45,234 nt of DNA from JAISFI01 sp031552425 (GCA_031552425.1 JAVBMM010000100.1:1-45234), one strand, 5' to 3'. Shown: positions 7,218 to 17,365, counted from the first letter of the stretch. Numbers and translations are program-made. The notes: generated by a model not told the origin, from the letters alone.

Positions 7218-8347
7218 AAAATATCATATTCATTCCTTTGCTGATATTTTTAGCAGCAAGTATCTATGTTTTTGTCCGTGGATGGCAAATATTACCGCAA
7301 AATATACTTTTGCGGATTGTTTATATAATCTCTTTCCTTTTTTTATGGTCTGCATATATCATCGGAATGGTGGGAAAAGAAAGTCTCCCGGTACCGCTTG
7401 TTAAATGGTTTTGTCTTTTAGGAGGAACCTTTTGGGTTGTGATAATATATTTGGTATTTATTTTATTAGCTATTGATATATTGCGGATTATCAATCATTT
7501 TTTCCATTTTTTCCCTTCTTTTATCACCGGAAATATGATGCAAGCCAAATGGATAGTTATTGGTGCTGTATTCCTTGTTATTGCCGTATTACTTGGAACA
7601 GGATACTATCGTTTTTCTCATCCGGAGGTAAAAAAGCTGGAGTTAGAAATCGATAAACAAGTGAATGGCCGTAAAGAATTAAATATTGTTGCAGTTTCGG
7701 ATCTTCACCTCGGATTCACCATCGGAAAAAAAAGATTGCAGGAATATATCCGGCAAATCAATGACCTTCATCCGGATATTGTTCTTATTGCCGGAGATTT
7801 AATAGATATTTCTGCTCGTCCGCTTGAAAAATATAAGATGTATGAAGATTTGCAACAACTTCGGGCTCCATTGGGTGTATATATGGTTACCGGAAATCAT
7901 GAGTATATTTCGGGAATTAAAAACTCTCTGGCATTTATAGAGAAAACAGGTATCCGTTTATTACAAGATGAAAAAGTTTCTCCGGATAGTACTTTCATAC
8001 TGGTAGGACAATCTGACCTGACAGATCCTCAAAGTAAAACGATTCCTTATATATTGAAAGATACTTTGACGGATTTACCGGTTATATGTATTTCCCATCA
8101 GCCTCAAACGATCAATTTGCAAGGAGCGGTAAACAGCCATGTGGATTTTCTGTTTTGCGGACATACCCATTTGGGGCAAGTGTGGCCGGGTAATAAAATT
8201 GTAGAAAGAATGTACGAAGTTCCTTACGGTTATAAGAAGATACAGGAAACCAACGTATATGTATCTTCCGGTTTAGGTATTTGGGGACCACAATTCCGTA
8301 TTGGGACACAATCGGAACTCATCCAGGTCAAGTTGAAGTTTCAATGA
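7214..8347 (+). CDS. Membrane-anchored metallophosphoesterase (first of two)
   Basis: The protein has 377 residues. Residues 1 to about 135 hold four hydrophobic segments. From about residue 150 a calcineurin-like phosphoesterase domain shows all metal-site motifs: SDLHLGF, AGDLID, TGNHEY, ISHQP and CGHTHLGQ. This is the YkuE/YaeI type that hydrolyses phosphodiesters such as UDP-diacylglucosamine or lipid substrates at the membrane. The substrate is not evident here. The start overlaps the S41 protease stop by 4 bases, and the stop overlaps the next start by 4 bases. The gene that follows is a paralogue with the same layout, so an old tandem duplication is likely. Confidence 0.92.
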   Translation: MKNIIFIPLLIFLAASIYVFVRGWQILPQNILLRIVYIISFLFLWSAYIIGMVGKESLPVPLVKWFCLLGGTFWVVIIYLVFILLAIDILRIINHFFHFFPSFITGNMMQAKWIVIGAVFLVIAVLLGTGYYRFSHPEVKKLELEIDKQVNGRKELNIVAVSDLHLGFTIGKKRLQEYIRQINDLHPDIVLIAGDLIDISARPLEKYKMYEDLQQLRAPLGVYMVTGNHEYISGIKNSLAFIEKTGIRLLQDEKVSPDSTFILVGQSDLTDPQSKTIPYILKDTLTDLPVICISHQPQTINLQGAVNSHVDFLFCGHTHLGQVWPGNKIVERMYEVPYGYKKIQETNVYVSSGLGIWGPQFRIGTQSELIQVKLKFQ

Positions 8348-9474
8348 AGGTATTTCTGACTTCCATATTGGCACAGGTATTTTTAACCGGATACATTTTA
8401 TACCATGTTTGGTATGTACTTCCGGCAAAAAAAAAGTACCGGATACCGGTAGTCGGTCTGATATTGTTGGAAGTCTTACTTTCCTTTTTTGCATATTTCT
8501 TTCATAAACATTTGAATGATGATCTACTCCATTATTCGCAAATTATTTGTGGAACATGGTTTATAGCATCAATTTATTTTTCACTCTTTTTAATTATACT
8601 TGATATAATTTGCATTCTCAATTATTTCTTTTCATTTTTCCCATCTTGGGTGAAGGTATATTATAAACAGATTAAATATGCTTTATCTGTTTTTTTTATC
8701 ATCCTTGTTACTTTTTTTCTTATTTGCGGATATGATAGTTACCTGCATCCGAAAGTAAAACATCAAACAATTCATATTTCCAAAAAAGCAGGAAAAATAT
8801 CTTCGGTACGGATTGCTTTTGCATCGGATATACATGCCGGAATTGTGGTAGATCGTTCACAAGTAAAAAGATATGTTGATCTGATCAATGCACAAAAATG
8901 CGATATCATTATACTTGGCGGAGATATGATCGATTATGATTTGCATATATTGAATAAACAAGATGTAGCACAAGAATTTTGTCGTTTGAAAGCTCCTTTG
9001 GGCGTATATGCCATACTAGGGAATCATGAATACCGTTTCAATAGAGAAAAGAAAATTGAATGGTTGCGAAGTGCAGGATTAACCATTTTACAAGATTCCG
9101 TAGTAATGCCGGAAATGTCTTTTTACCTGATAGGAAGAGATGACAAGAAAAATAAAAACAGAAAATCCCTGAGTTATCTTGTTACCGGATTAGATAAGTC
9201 CAAACCGATTATTGTTGCAGATCATCAGCCGACCAACATCATGGAAAATGTTATGAATGAAACGGATTTTGTAATGATGGGTCATGTACACAACGGACAA
9301 ATCTGGCCATATAACCATTTCTTACAGTGGTATTGGGATGGTTTTAGTGAGGGTTATGGAAAAAAAGGGAACACACAAACCTATATATCATCAGGATTAG
9401 GACTTTCCGGTCCTCCTTTCCGGGTATTTACCGATTCGGAAATTATAGTATTTGAAATTATTTTCGGTTCCTGA
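8344..9474 (+). CDS. Membrane-anchored metallophosphoesterase (second of two)
   Basis: The ATG at 8344 overlaps the previous stop as ATGA and gives a 376-residue protein (MKVFLTSILAQVFL...). The in-frame ATG at 8281 lies inside the preceding gene and is rejected. The layout is four hydrophobic segments and then a calcineurin-like domain with SDIHAG, GGDMIDY, LGNHEYRF, ADHQP and GHVHNGQIWP. It is a diverged paralogue of the upstream gene: the metal-binding residues are kept, but overall similarity looks moderate. That makes two different substrates more likely than simple dosage. It ends 15 bases before the convergent barrel gene, with no terminator visible between them. Confidence 0.92.
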   Translation: MKVFLTSILAQVFLTGYILYHVWYVLPAKKKYRIPVVGLILLEVLLSFFAYFFHKHLNDDLLHYSQIICGTWFIASIYFSLFLIILDIICILNYFFSFFPSWVKVYYKQIKYALSVFFIILVTFFLICGYDSYLHPKVKHQTIHISKKAGKISSVRIAFASDIHAGIVVDRSQVKRYVDLINAQKCDIIILGGDMIDYDLHILNKQDVAQEFCRLKAPLGVYAILGNHEYRFNREKKIEWLRSAGLTILQDSVVMPEMSFYLIGRDDKKNKNRKSLSYLVTGLDKSKPIIVADHQPTNIMENVMNETDFVMMGHVHNGQIWPYNHFLQWYWDGFSEGYGKKGNTQTYISSGLGLSGPPFRVFTDSEIIVFEIIFGS

Positions 9475-9489
9475 TTCTTCGCATTATCT

Positions 9490-11247
9490 TCAAAACTTGA
9501 AACTTGCTCCGGCCATTAAATTAGCTCCTTCCGCGGGATAACCATACCACAGATCGTAGTGTTGAGACAAGAAATTATTCATTTTCAAATAAATGGAAAA
9601 AGCTTTATTAAAAGTATAAGTTCCTGTCAGATTTACCTCGTTAATGTTTTTGATACCACGAACCTGATCATTAACAAGTGCATCCCTGCCTGATTCCAAG
9701 TGGTAAATCAAATCTAACCGTAGAGGGAAAGTAAATTGATACATCGCTGTAAAATCCCACTCGAAGACAGGTTTATTCCAGGCCTTAGAAGAATATGAAC
9801 TTGTAACAGGTCTGTTAAAATCATCGACATCCCAGGCATTATATTGGGCTTTCAATCCGATCTCGAAAATATCCTGGTATTGGTATTTGGCATGAATACC
9901 CACCTTGAATAAATTAGCATTCATTGTATCTGCCAAAGCAACATTTTCGGCAATAGTTGAGTTAAGAGCAATATTATAAGGATAGACGGGACGGAAAAAA
10001 TGTGCGTCTTTATCCATTTTGTATCCGGCAAAAATGTTGAACCACAAATTGTCCTGAACGTTCATTTTGTAACCTAAAACCGCATCGATTTTTGTTTGAG
10101 AATCAATCACACGGTTTTGAGGAGTTGTATAACGGTTCTCATGAAAAATAGCATAGTTAGAATTGGTAAAAACTCCTCCGGATGCTGTTAAGTATAATTC
10201 AGAATTTGATGAAGGGAATAGGGAAAATGCCAGGTCAGGAGCCAAACTGAAAGGATCTCCATGATCAAAATTAAAATGAAACTTAGCACCGATCCTTGCT
10301 TTCCAAACATCGTTGTCAAATCTGATATAAGGATTCAGGGATAATTGCCCGTAACTATTATAACCCGAATAATATTTGGCGCCTTCCGGTTGGGAATAAG
10401 CGTATGAAATCCCTTGTAAGTAACCGGCAATTCCTAATTTGTTATCACCGGAGAAAAGCCAGTTGATATCCCAATCCGCTTTTCCTATAGATTCTTTAGG
10501 TCCTTCCAATTCTTTAGAGGTAGCATATTTTTGCTTGAAATTGATATAATTGAACTTAACTAAGTAGTTCAGATCCCCCTGATCTTGAGAAGTCATACCC
10601 AGATTTACATCAATCATATTGTTCACCTGGCAAACATTTTTATCTACAGTGGGAAGAGTTCCGATAATACCTTCCGGGGTTATAGGATAACCATAATAAT
10701 TAAATGAAGAATAAGTATATTTCAATCCTCCGAAAACGGAAAAAAGATTGAATTTGTGGGAATATGTAGCAGCTCCCCAAGTATCATTTAATTTCATTTT
10801 AGTATGTTCATCTGTTTGAACATAAGGAACTTTTGCATTTGTAGAACGGTTAGATGCATATATGTCTAGCTTATCTTTTTCTGTGTTGAGTATCCGGTAT
10901 CCTAAATTAGCATCGATATTCCATCCCATACCGATACCTGCAGTTACATAGCCTTTATATGGAGAATCTTGTGTTTGAGTGAAGAAATCTTCGGCTTTCA
11001 ACGGAATAATTTGTGGCTGCACCTGAAAAGGCAAAGCATAATTGGAATATTCCACTACCGATTTACTTGTTTTGATATCTTTTACTTCCGGCAAATAATT
11101 GATCCGGGAAGCCTCTTTAACTGTAGGAGCATATTCTTTTTCAAGTAACATCTCCCTTTTCAAAAGTGTGTCTGCGGAATTTGTTTGGGCTTGAAGAGTA
11201 ATTAAACAGCCCATGAATATTCCGGATATGATAGATATTATTTTCAT
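9490..11247 (-). CDS. Outer-membrane beta-barrel protein paired with the TPR protein
   Basis: The protein has 585 residues. It has a signal peptide (cleavage after LQAQ, about residue 21) and a periplasmic linker (about 30-95: EKEYAPTVKEASRINYLPEV..). About 490 residues of alternating hydrophobic/aromatic strands follow (GYVTAGIGMGWNIDANLGYRI, LYLTASGGVFTNSNYAIF, VNLTGTYTFNKAFSIYLKMNN), and the chain ends in Phe (GASFKF), as outer-membrane barrels do. It resembles the barrel part of TonB-dependent receptors, but no plug domain is present. It starts 4 bases after the TPR gene ends, so the two are co-transcribed. A role in envelope assembly or transport is likely, but I cannot name a substrate. 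Confidence 0.8.
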   Translation of the reverse strand: MKIISIISGIFMGCLITLQAQTNSADTLLKREMLLEKEYAPTVKEASRINYLPEVKDIKTSKSVVEYSNYALPFQVQPQIIPLKAEDFFTQTQDSPYKGYVTAGIGMGWNIDANLGYRILNTEKDKLDIYASNRSTNAKVPYVQTDEHTKMKLNDTWGAATYSHKFNLFSVFGGLKYTYSSFNYYGYPITPEGIIGTLPTVDKNVCQVNNMIDVNLGMTSQDQGDLNYLVKFNYINFKQKYATSKELEGPKESIGKADWDINWLFSGDNKLGIAGYLQGISYAYSQPEGAKYYSGYNSYGQLSLNPYIRFDNDVWKARIGAKFHFNFDHGDPFSLAPDLAFSLFPSSNSELYLTASGGVFTNSNYAIFHENRYTTPQNRVIDSQTKIDAVLGYKMNVQDNLWFNIFAGYKMDKDAHFFRPVYPYNIALNSTIAENVALADTMNANLFKVGIHAKYQYQDIFEIGLKAQYNAWDVDDFNRPVTSSYSSKAWNKPVFEWDFTAMYQFTFPLRLDLIYHLESGRDALVNDQVRGIKNINEVNLTGTYTFNKAFSIYLKMNNFLSQHYDLWYGYPAEGANLMAGASFKF

Positions 11248-11251
11248 TTTA

Positions 11252-14248
11252 TTATTTCAGTTTAAGCATTCTTTCTTCAATCATTTCTTTGATGTTATCA
11301 TTTCCTTTGTAATTATACATCAAACTTTCCAGGTATTGTTTTGCCTGGAAATTATCTCCTTTACTTGCATAAATATCCGACAAAAGAATAAAACTACGGG
11401 CTAGCCAATAAGAGTGAGAAGTTCCGGATTTGATGAAATCGTTAATTTCAGTTTCTGCCCTATCCGTTTGTTTGGTATCAAAATAATATTGTGCCAATAA
11501 ATATTTTGCTTCTGCTCCCCATGCCGTACGGGTATCTTTACCTAAGTCCTTTAAATCTGCAATGGCCTTGTTTCCTTCTTTTACAGCTAAAAAGGCTTTT
11601 GATCTGAAATATTTTGCTTCAGTACTTTGTTCCGGACTAAGATTGGATTCTTTTAATAAATTATCTGCCGCTTTGATTACATCTGCATTTTTGTTCAATG
11701 GGTAGGCACAACGTATAATCCCCAGTAAAGCTGTTGTTTTATTTTCCTTTTTTTCTGCCGATGAAGAAAGTCTTTCGTAGAATGGGAGTGCGGTTTTGTA
11801 GTTCTGTTGAGAATAATCCATATATGCCATTCTTAACAAAGAACCTTCGGTAAATTCGGTATCTCCGGCGTTGAGTACCTGGATAAATTCTTTGCGGGCA
11901 TTAGTGAAATCTTTTTGATCGTAATACAAACAGCCGGAATAAAAGTGTGCTTTGGTAGAGAAAATTCCTTTAGGAAAACTTTGCAAATAAGTTCTCATAG
12001 CACTTAATGCTTTCGTATCTTCTCCTTTCAGGAAAAGTTTTTCTGCAGCGAAATAAGTCAACGAATCTTGTTCCGATACTTCGAATTTAGCTCCTCCTAA
12101 CGAATTAACGAATTGTGCGTATCCGTTAATATTATTCATTTCCAGGTAGACAGACTTCAAGTCCTGTAAAGCGACTCTTGCTTCTTCACTTCCCGGATAA
12201 TCTGCAATTACTTTTTTATATGCTTCTGTAGATTGTGGCAATTTGTTTTGATTGAAATATAACAATCCGATTTGTGTCCCGGCTTTCCGGGCATAAGAAC
12301 TATTCGGATATTTATTCAATACATCCCGGTAGGTTTCGATAGCTTCCGGAGCGTTATTCAACATGACAAAAGCCCTTCCTTTCTCATATAAAGCATCAGG
12401 AAGTAAATACGAATCCGGATATTTGGCAATTAATTTATCCAATAAAATGATTTTCCCTTTGTAATCTTTTTGTAATCCCAATATAAATGCGCTTTGGAAA
12501 AGAGAATAATCTCCTTCGGAAGGTTGCAGTTTAGCTGCTTGCAGGTAAGCATTTTCCGCTTCTTTGAATTGGCGTTTGTAAAAATAACAATCACCTCTTC
12601 TGTTGTAAGCATCAGCCAAAGATGTTTGCTTGGAATCTTTTTCTAAAGCAATATAATTTTCAAACCAGGCGCCGGCAGCATTATATTCTTTTTGATCGAA
12701 GAAACAATATCCTACATTATAATTGGAAAGTTTCAATAAGTGAACGTCTCCTCCGCTTCCCGGTTGCAGGAATGATTTGAAACCATTGATAGCTGATGTG
12801 TAATTTCCTAACCTGTAATAAGCATCAGATCTCCAATAAAGGGCGTTTGCTTTTTCCGTAAGAGCATAATTTCCTGCTTGTATGGTATTGGTGAAATGTT
12901 TGATTGCATCTTCAAATTGATTGTTGACGTATGCCAAAATTCCCTGGTGGAAATAAATCTTTTGTTTGGCTTCTAAAATTTTTGTGCCCGGCTTGCTGAT
13001 ATGATTAATGGAAGCTAAGGCCGCATCATAATTTTTGGTAGTTAAGTAAACATCTACCAAACAGTCATTTACCCGGTCGGTATAAATGGACTGCGGGAAT
13101 TCATTCAGGAAATTCTCAAGAATACTTACGGATTCTCCGAAAGGAGAAACAGAGGTTTCATGCAACAACATGGCATAGTTGTAAGTAGCAGCTTCTTTTA
13201 CCCGTTTATCGAAATCAGTACGGGTAGCCGCTTCAAAAGCCATAATGGCATTTTTCTTGTCACCTGTTTTCAGGTATGCTTGTCCAAGATACAAATAAGC
13301 ATTTTGTCCGATTTCATCATTTATTTGTATGCTATTACTCAGGAATTTAATAGCTTCCGGGTAATTTTTTGCTTCAAAATAGAGTAATCCCAGTACATAT
13401 AGATCGTTTCTTGCAGGATTTTGCGTAGAAGAAACATATTTAAGGAGGTGCTCCATGGCTTTTTCCCGGTTACCTTCCTCATAATAGGCATTTCCTACAA
13501 TCCGGTGTATTTCTGCATTATTAGTTTCATATTGAAAATTGGTCAGTAGGGCTTCCCCTTCTATAATAGTTTGCGGATAGTTTTTTTGAATGTAATGTAT
13601 TTGTGTGAGGTAATACAAAACAGATTTACGGTATTCCGGATGATTTTTTAAAGAAGAAAAACTTGTTAAGGCTTTATCATATTTTTTTTCGGTGTAATCT
13701 AAATATCCCCGGTAATAGGTAGCAGCATCTTTGTATTTTTTACTATTGTTTTGCAATAGGCCGAATAAACGGTAAGATTCTTCCGTTTTATTTGATTTCA
13801 TGCAGGAATAAGCCATCCTGTAAATGCAATCTTCTTGTTCTGTCTGGGGTAGGTTACCGGGTTCTACTTTCTCCAGCCAATAAATGGTTTTAGCGAAATC
13901 ATTCTTCTCAAAATGAGAAGATCCGATATAAAAATAAGCTTGATTTTTATGTTTGGTATCCGGATAGTTTTCCAGATATTCTTTGAATTGGGATTCTGTA
14001 TTCGCTTTTCCTTGTTTATAATCGCAAACAATGAGTAACCAGTCGGCTTCTGCCATCAAATCCGGATCTGTCGCATTTTTTTTGTATTCAACCAACTGAT
14101 GGGAACATCCGGTATAGTTTGCGTCGTAAAACATTTCCAAAGCATCTCTGAAAAGACGATCTTCGGAAGTATATGCAGCTGATCTTTGTGCCGGGGTCCA
14201 TTGTAAAACAACAATTAACAGGAAAGAGATAATCAATATTTTTTTCAT
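11252..14248 (-). CDS. Large periplasmic tetratricopeptide-repeat protein
   Basis: The protein has 998 residues with a signal peptide (MKKILIISFLLIVVLQWTPAQ). Nearly the whole length is TPR units, for example SHFEKNDFAKTIYWLEKVEP, GNREKAMEHLLKYVSS, GDKKNAIMAFEAATR, YRLGNYTSAINGFKSFL and FKEAENAYLQAAKL. I count well over fifteen repeats, with several YPDS/YPGS turns typical of BamD/YbgF-like TPRs. It probably forms a long solenoid scaffold in the periplasm. It is transcribed first in a two-gene unit with the barrel protein only 4 bases downstream, a pairing common in Bacteroidota genomes. Physical interaction between them is inferred. A TACCTTTG promoter element lies 35 bases upstream. Confidence 0.9.
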   Translation of the reverse strand: MKKILIISFLLIVVLQWTPAQRSAAYTSEDRLFRDALEMFYDANYTGCSHQLVEYKKNATDPDLMAEADWLLIVCDYKQGKANTESQFKEYLENYPDTKHKNQAYFYIGSSHFEKNDFAKTIYWLEKVEPGNLPQTEQEDCIYRMAYSCMKSNKTEESYRLFGLLQNNSKKYKDAATYYRGYLDYTEKKYDKALTSFSSLKNHPEYRKSVLYYLTQIHYIQKNYPQTIIEGEALLTNFQYETNNAEIHRIVGNAYYEEGNREKAMEHLLKYVSSTQNPARNDLYVLGLLYFEAKNYPEAIKFLSNSIQINDEIGQNAYLYLGQAYLKTGDKKNAIMAFEAATRTDFDKRVKEAATYNYAMLLHETSVSPFGESVSILENFLNEFPQSIYTDRVNDCLVDVYLTTKNYDAALASINHISKPGTKILEAKQKIYFHQGILAYVNNQFEDAIKHFTNTIQAGNYALTEKANALYWRSDAYYRLGNYTSAINGFKSFLQPGSGGDVHLLKLSNYNVGYCFFDQKEYNAAGAWFENYIALEKDSKQTSLADAYNRRGDCYFYKRQFKEAENAYLQAAKLQPSEGDYSLFQSAFILGLQKDYKGKIILLDKLIAKYPDSYLLPDALYEKGRAFVMLNNAPEAIETYRDVLNKYPNSSYARKAGTQIGLLYFNQNKLPQSTEAYKKVIADYPGSEEARVALQDLKSVYLEMNNINGYAQFVNSLGGAKFEVSEQDSLTYFAAEKLFLKGEDTKALSAMRTYLQSFPKGIFSTKAHFYSGCLYYDQKDFTNARKEFIQVLNAGDTEFTEGSLLRMAYMDYSQQNYKTALPFYERLSSSAEKKENKTTALLGIIRCAYPLNKNADVIKAADNLLKESNLSPEQSTEAKYFRSKAFLAVKEGNKAIADLKDLGKDTRTAWGAEAKYLLAQYYFDTKQTDRAETEINDFIKSGTSHSYWLARSFILLSDIYASKGDNFQAKQYLESLMYNYKGNDNIKEMIEERMLKLK

Positions 14249-14282
14249 TCTTGAAACAATGAATTAAACCTAGAAATATTCG

Positions 14283-14290
14283 CAAAGGTA
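14283..14290 (-). promoter_or_regulatory. -7 promoter element of the TPR/barrel operon
   Basis: On the minus strand TACCTTTG matches TAnnTTTG, 35 bases before the TPR gene start. No clear -33 TTTG is visible; TATTTC and CAATA are at that distance. Confidence 0.5.
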
Positions 14291-14400
14291 TTGTTTTTAG
14301 GCGTGAAATACAATGAAGTCGTTTAGACTTTTAAAATTAAATATTAGAGCTTATATCAAACACACATGAAACAAGGTTTCAATTTAATACCTTCACTACA

Positions 14401-14464
14401 TTTTTTCTACCAAAAAGATTGATCATTGTGCTAAAATAGGACTTAACAGCCTTGCTTATTTAAG
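14401..14464. repeat. Dispersed intergenic repeat, copy C
   Basis: This stretch (…GATTGATCATTGTGCTAAAA…, ending CTTGCTTATTTAAG) aligns along about 60 bases with 34160-34219 (…TTAATCGTTGTGTTGAAA…, ending CTACTTGTTTAAG). Both copies lie in gaps between genes. It is likely a decayed copy of the family seen around 21.5-21.9 and 34.1-34.4 kb. Confidence 0.55.
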
Positions 14465-14475
14465 GGGTAGGGGGG

Positions 14476-15447
14476 TTACTTCGGGACTTCTATTTTTTCT
14501 ACTAACTTTTTACAGATGAGTTCTGCGGAATGTCCTTCCATTTCTGTTTCTGCAGATAAGACGAGCCGGTGTTGGAGGATAAAAGGAGCTAAATATTTTA
14601 TATCGTCCGGAGTAATAAAATCCCTGCCTTGTAACAAAGCATAGGCTTTGGAAACATTTAAAAGAGCGATCGAAGCGCGGGGAGAAGCTCCCAAATAAAT
14701 AGCAGGACTGTTACGGGTAGTCAAAATGATTTGGGAAATGTATTTGAGCAATGCCGGATCCACAAATACTTCGGCAACTAATCCCCGGAAAGTCTTGATT
14801 TCTTTCTTGGAAAGGATAGGTTTGATATTTTTTAATTTGCTTAAATCAATGTTTTGGTGGTGACGGGTTAATATTTCCAATTCTTCGTTTGCATCCGGGT
14901 ACTTGATGATAATTTTCATGATGAAACGGTCTAACTGAGCTTCCGGTAAGCGATAAGTACCTTCTTGTTCGATCGGGTTTTGTGTGGCGATAATAGTATA
15001 AATATCGCTCATAGGATAAGTGTGCCCGTCTATCGTTGCCTGTCTCTCTTCCATTACTTCGAAAAGGGCGGCTTGTGTTTTCGCCGGAGCACGGTTGATC
15101 TCGTCAATCAGAATTATTTCTGAAAATACCGGACCCTTGTGAAATTCAAATGTTCCGGATTGCATATTGAACACAGAGGTTCCCAACACATCAGAAGGCA
15201 TCAGGTCGGGGGTGAATTGTATCCGGGAAAATTCAGTACTGGTAAGTTTAGCTGTCAGGCGGGCGATCAAGGTTTTAGCAACGCCAGGAACGCCTTCAAT
15301 CAAGACATGCCCGTTGGCTAAAATGGCAGTCAATATCAAATCTACTACTTGTTCCTGACCAACGATTACAGAAGATATACATTCTTTCAATTGCTGAACC
15401 TTGTTGGAGAAATCACTTAAATCTATTCTGTTTTCAATAGTTTCCAT
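14476..15447 (-). CDS. MoxR-family AAA+ ATPase
   Basis: The protein has 323 residues. It has the MoxR signature order: VIVGQEQVVDLILTAILANGHVLIEGVPGVAKT (Walker A GVPGVAKT), FTPDLMPSDVLGT, ILIDEINRAPAKTQAALFEVMEERQ (Walker B and family motif), ATQNPIEQEGTYRLPEAQLDRF (sensor 1), and GASPRASIALL followed by an AAA lid. Such ATPases act as chaperones, usually with a DUF58/VWA partner, to activate or assemble envelope or metal-containing complexes. It is the last gene of the minus-strand operon, and its ATG overlaps the DUF4350 stop by one base. The DUF58 gene that normally follows MoxR is not present: the next 227 bases are intergenic. Confidence 0.95.
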   Translation of the reverse strand: METIENRIDLSDFSNKVQQLKECISSVIVGQEQVVDLILTAILANGHVLIEGVPGVAKTLIARLTAKLTSTEFSRIQFTPDLMPSDVLGTSVFNMQSGTFEFHKGPVFSEIILIDEINRAPAKTQAALFEVMEERQATIDGHTYPMSDIYTIIATQNPIEQEGTYRLPEAQLDRFIMKIIIKYPDANEELEILTRHHQNIDLSKLKNIKPILSKKEIKTFRGLVAEVFVDPALLKYISQIILTTRNSPAIYLGASPRASIALLNVSKAYALLQGRDFITPDDIKYLAPFILQHRLVLSAETEMEGHSAELICKKLVEKIEVPK

Positions 15448-16661
15448 TATTGTTTATTTTTTAATATGTTGTCCATTTTTATTACTAAATCCATCAACAT
15501 TTTATCGGAGATCTGAAAGTCAGAACCAATCAGGTTCAAACCATCGAACAGCGAACGCACCATGTCCTCATCGCTTCCGGTTTTTTGTGCAATTTTTTCA
15601 AACATCTGTTTATCATGTGGTTGATTGATGATATCAATATGATAATCTTTCAGCAAATGTTCGGCGAATATATGATATTTTTTTTGAAGGATATCTGCGT
15701 TGTCACTTTTTCTCAAATAAAGTGCAGCTACGGATTGAACGAATTTCATCATTTGATTTTCCGGTTCTTTTACCACAGGAATTACTCGTTGTTTCCTTTT
15801 AGCCGTAAATATCATGAATAATAAAATCGATATCAATGTGAGATATAGCGCCCATTTTAAGGGTCTTTTACTCAATAAATACCTGAAAGGAGATCTGTTT
15901 TCTTCTTCACTTTCAGGATGATATTCTGTTCTCAATAAAACCTTTCCTTGCAGAGAAGATAAAATAGCCCAAACAAATTCGTTATTTTCAGACAAGATAC
16001 CGTAGTTGGTAAAAAGTAAAGGGGTGGAAGATAAAATAATCTCTCCTTCACCGATGGGATAGCTGAAGGCAGTTACCTTACTGCTGTCGTTTACGGCAAT
16101 GATCCTTGCATTCTCTTTGGGAATAGAATCAAAATAGGTATCACAAATAAGCGCCGGAAATTCATATTTTTTATCTTCAAATCCCGGCAGGCAGATTGAT
16201 AAGTCTCGTTTCTTTTTCAAGGTGTCTATATTACTCCGGATTAAGAAGATATAATTATACCAGTCAGGAGAAGCAACACTGAACTGAAGGCTGTCTTGAA
16301 ACGAATAATCAAAACCGGATGAAGCGATCAATATTTTATGTCCTTTTGCGACATAATCCAACAGATTATTCATCTCAAATTCCCAAGTACCGAAATGATC
16401 GGTAACAATCAGGATATTTTGACCGGATAACTTTTCTTCATTCATCAACCGGGAAATATTTTTATACGAATGTTCGTACTTATCCGGCCAGGAGGCTTCC
16501 AACATTTTGTCGAATACATATCCGCCGAAAGGATTTTTATCGGAGTTCCTATAAGTAGGGAACCAATCATAATCTTTTGGGCGTTTGTCGTTTTTATTGT
16601 TTACGAATGCAATGGCAAACAAAACCAAAAACAGGAAGATATATACATAAACTTTTTTCAT
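15447..16661 (-). CDS. DUF4350 domain membrane protein
   Basis: The protein has 404 residues. It has an N-terminal transmembrane helix (KVYVYIFLFLVLFAIAFVN), then an extracytoplasmic DUF4350 region (PFGGYVFDKML, GQNILIVTDHFGTWEFEMNNLLDYVAKGHKILIAS, SYPIGEGEIILSSTPLLFTNYGIL). A second helix lies near residues 275-292 (WALYLTLISILLFMIFTA), followed by a cytoplasmic helical tail (about 295-404). The fold resembles a GATase1/ThuA-like domain. This is the standard fourth gene of the SpoIIM-DUF4129-DUF4350-MoxR cluster in Bacteroidales; its biochemical role is unknown. Its start overlaps the DUF4129 stop by 4 bases. Confidence 0.85.
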   Translation of the reverse strand: MKKVYVYIFLFLVLFAIAFVNNKNDKRPKDYDWFPTYRNSDKNPFGGYVFDKMLEASWPDKYEHSYKNISRLMNEEKLSGQNILIVTDHFGTWEFEMNNLLDYVAKGHKILIASSGFDYSFQDSLQFSVASPDWYNYIFLIRSNIDTLKKKRDLSICLPGFEDKKYEFPALICDTYFDSIPKENARIIAVNDSSKVTAFSYPIGEGEIILSSTPLLFTNYGILSENNEFVWAILSSLQGKVLLRTEYHPESEEENRSPFRYLLSKRPLKWALYLTLISILLFMIFTAKRKQRVIPVVKEPENQMMKFVQSVAALYLRKSDNADILQKKYHIFAEHLLKDYHIDIINQPHDKQMFEKIAQKTGSDEDMVRSLFDGLNLIGSDFQISDKMLMDLVIKMDNILKNKQ

Positions 16662-17365
16662 AGGCCTGTCATTTTTACAATTTCATCAGACAAGCGGCTT
16701 ACTTCCCGGAAGTGAGTGGCATCAGCCTTGAAATTTCCATAATGGAAATATAAGAAGAACAGGGACATTTCCCGGAATAAATTTCTAACAGCAAGGTTTT
16801 TTAATTCATATGCATATTCATTGACCGTTTTATTGGGTTTCCAATCAATCAATTCTCTGTCCTGAAGTATCCTGAGGGTTTGTAAATATTTCCATCTGAG
16901 GGCCTGGTTGTATTCTTCACTCGATAAAGCTTCAGCGATTAATTTGTCGAAATTCGTACCATAAATGTTATCTTCTTCTACCAGGTAATCTTGTTTGCGT
17001 TTGCTGTTTTTATAAAATAATGAGGGGCGGTAAATGTATAACAGAACCAATAATCCGATAATCAAAATGATACCAATGATTAAAAATGTATTATCGATAC
17101 TCTTTTGCTCCGGTTCGATTTGCATGTTTTTAGATAACCATCGGCTGATAGCCTCGAGAATATAATCCCAGAAAGTGCGTTTGTCTTTTATCGAATGGGT
17201 ATAATAATCGTATTGAGGATCATCTTTGAATTCTTTGAATAGAACGGAGTCCGGTTGTACAATATTTATTGCCTGATTGTTGTCCGTAAAAGACAACGAG
17301 TCTGCCGGAGATGAAAACACCGGTATAACAGATAACAGGTATATAAATAAAAGCATCAATCTCAT
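16658..17365 (-). CDS. DUF4129 domain membrane protein
   Basis: The protein has 235 residues with a signal peptide or N-terminal helix (MRLMLLFIYLLSVIPVFSS). It has one transmembrane helix near residues 92-112 (FLIIGIILIIGLLVLLYIY) and a C-terminal cytoplasmic DUF4129 domain (EALSSEEYNQALRWKYLQTLRILQDRELIDWKPNKTVNEYAYEL, then LFFLYFHYGNF). DUF4129 proteins are usually found with MoxR, and some are fused to transglutaminases. The coding region begins one base after the upstream membrane gene ends (17366/17365), so translation is probably coupled. Confidence 0.85.
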   Translation of the reverse strand: MRLMLLFIYLLSVIPVFSSPADSLSFTDNNQAINIVQPDSVLFKEFKDDPQYDYYTHSIKDKRTFWDYILEAISRWLSKNMQIEPEQKSIDNTFLIIGIILIIGLLVLLYIYRPSLFYKNSKRKQDYLVEEDNIYGTNFDKLIAEALSSEEYNQALRWKYLQTLRILQDRELIDWKPNKTVNEYAYELKNLAVRNLFREMSLFFLYFHYGNFKADATHFREVSRLSDEIVKMTGL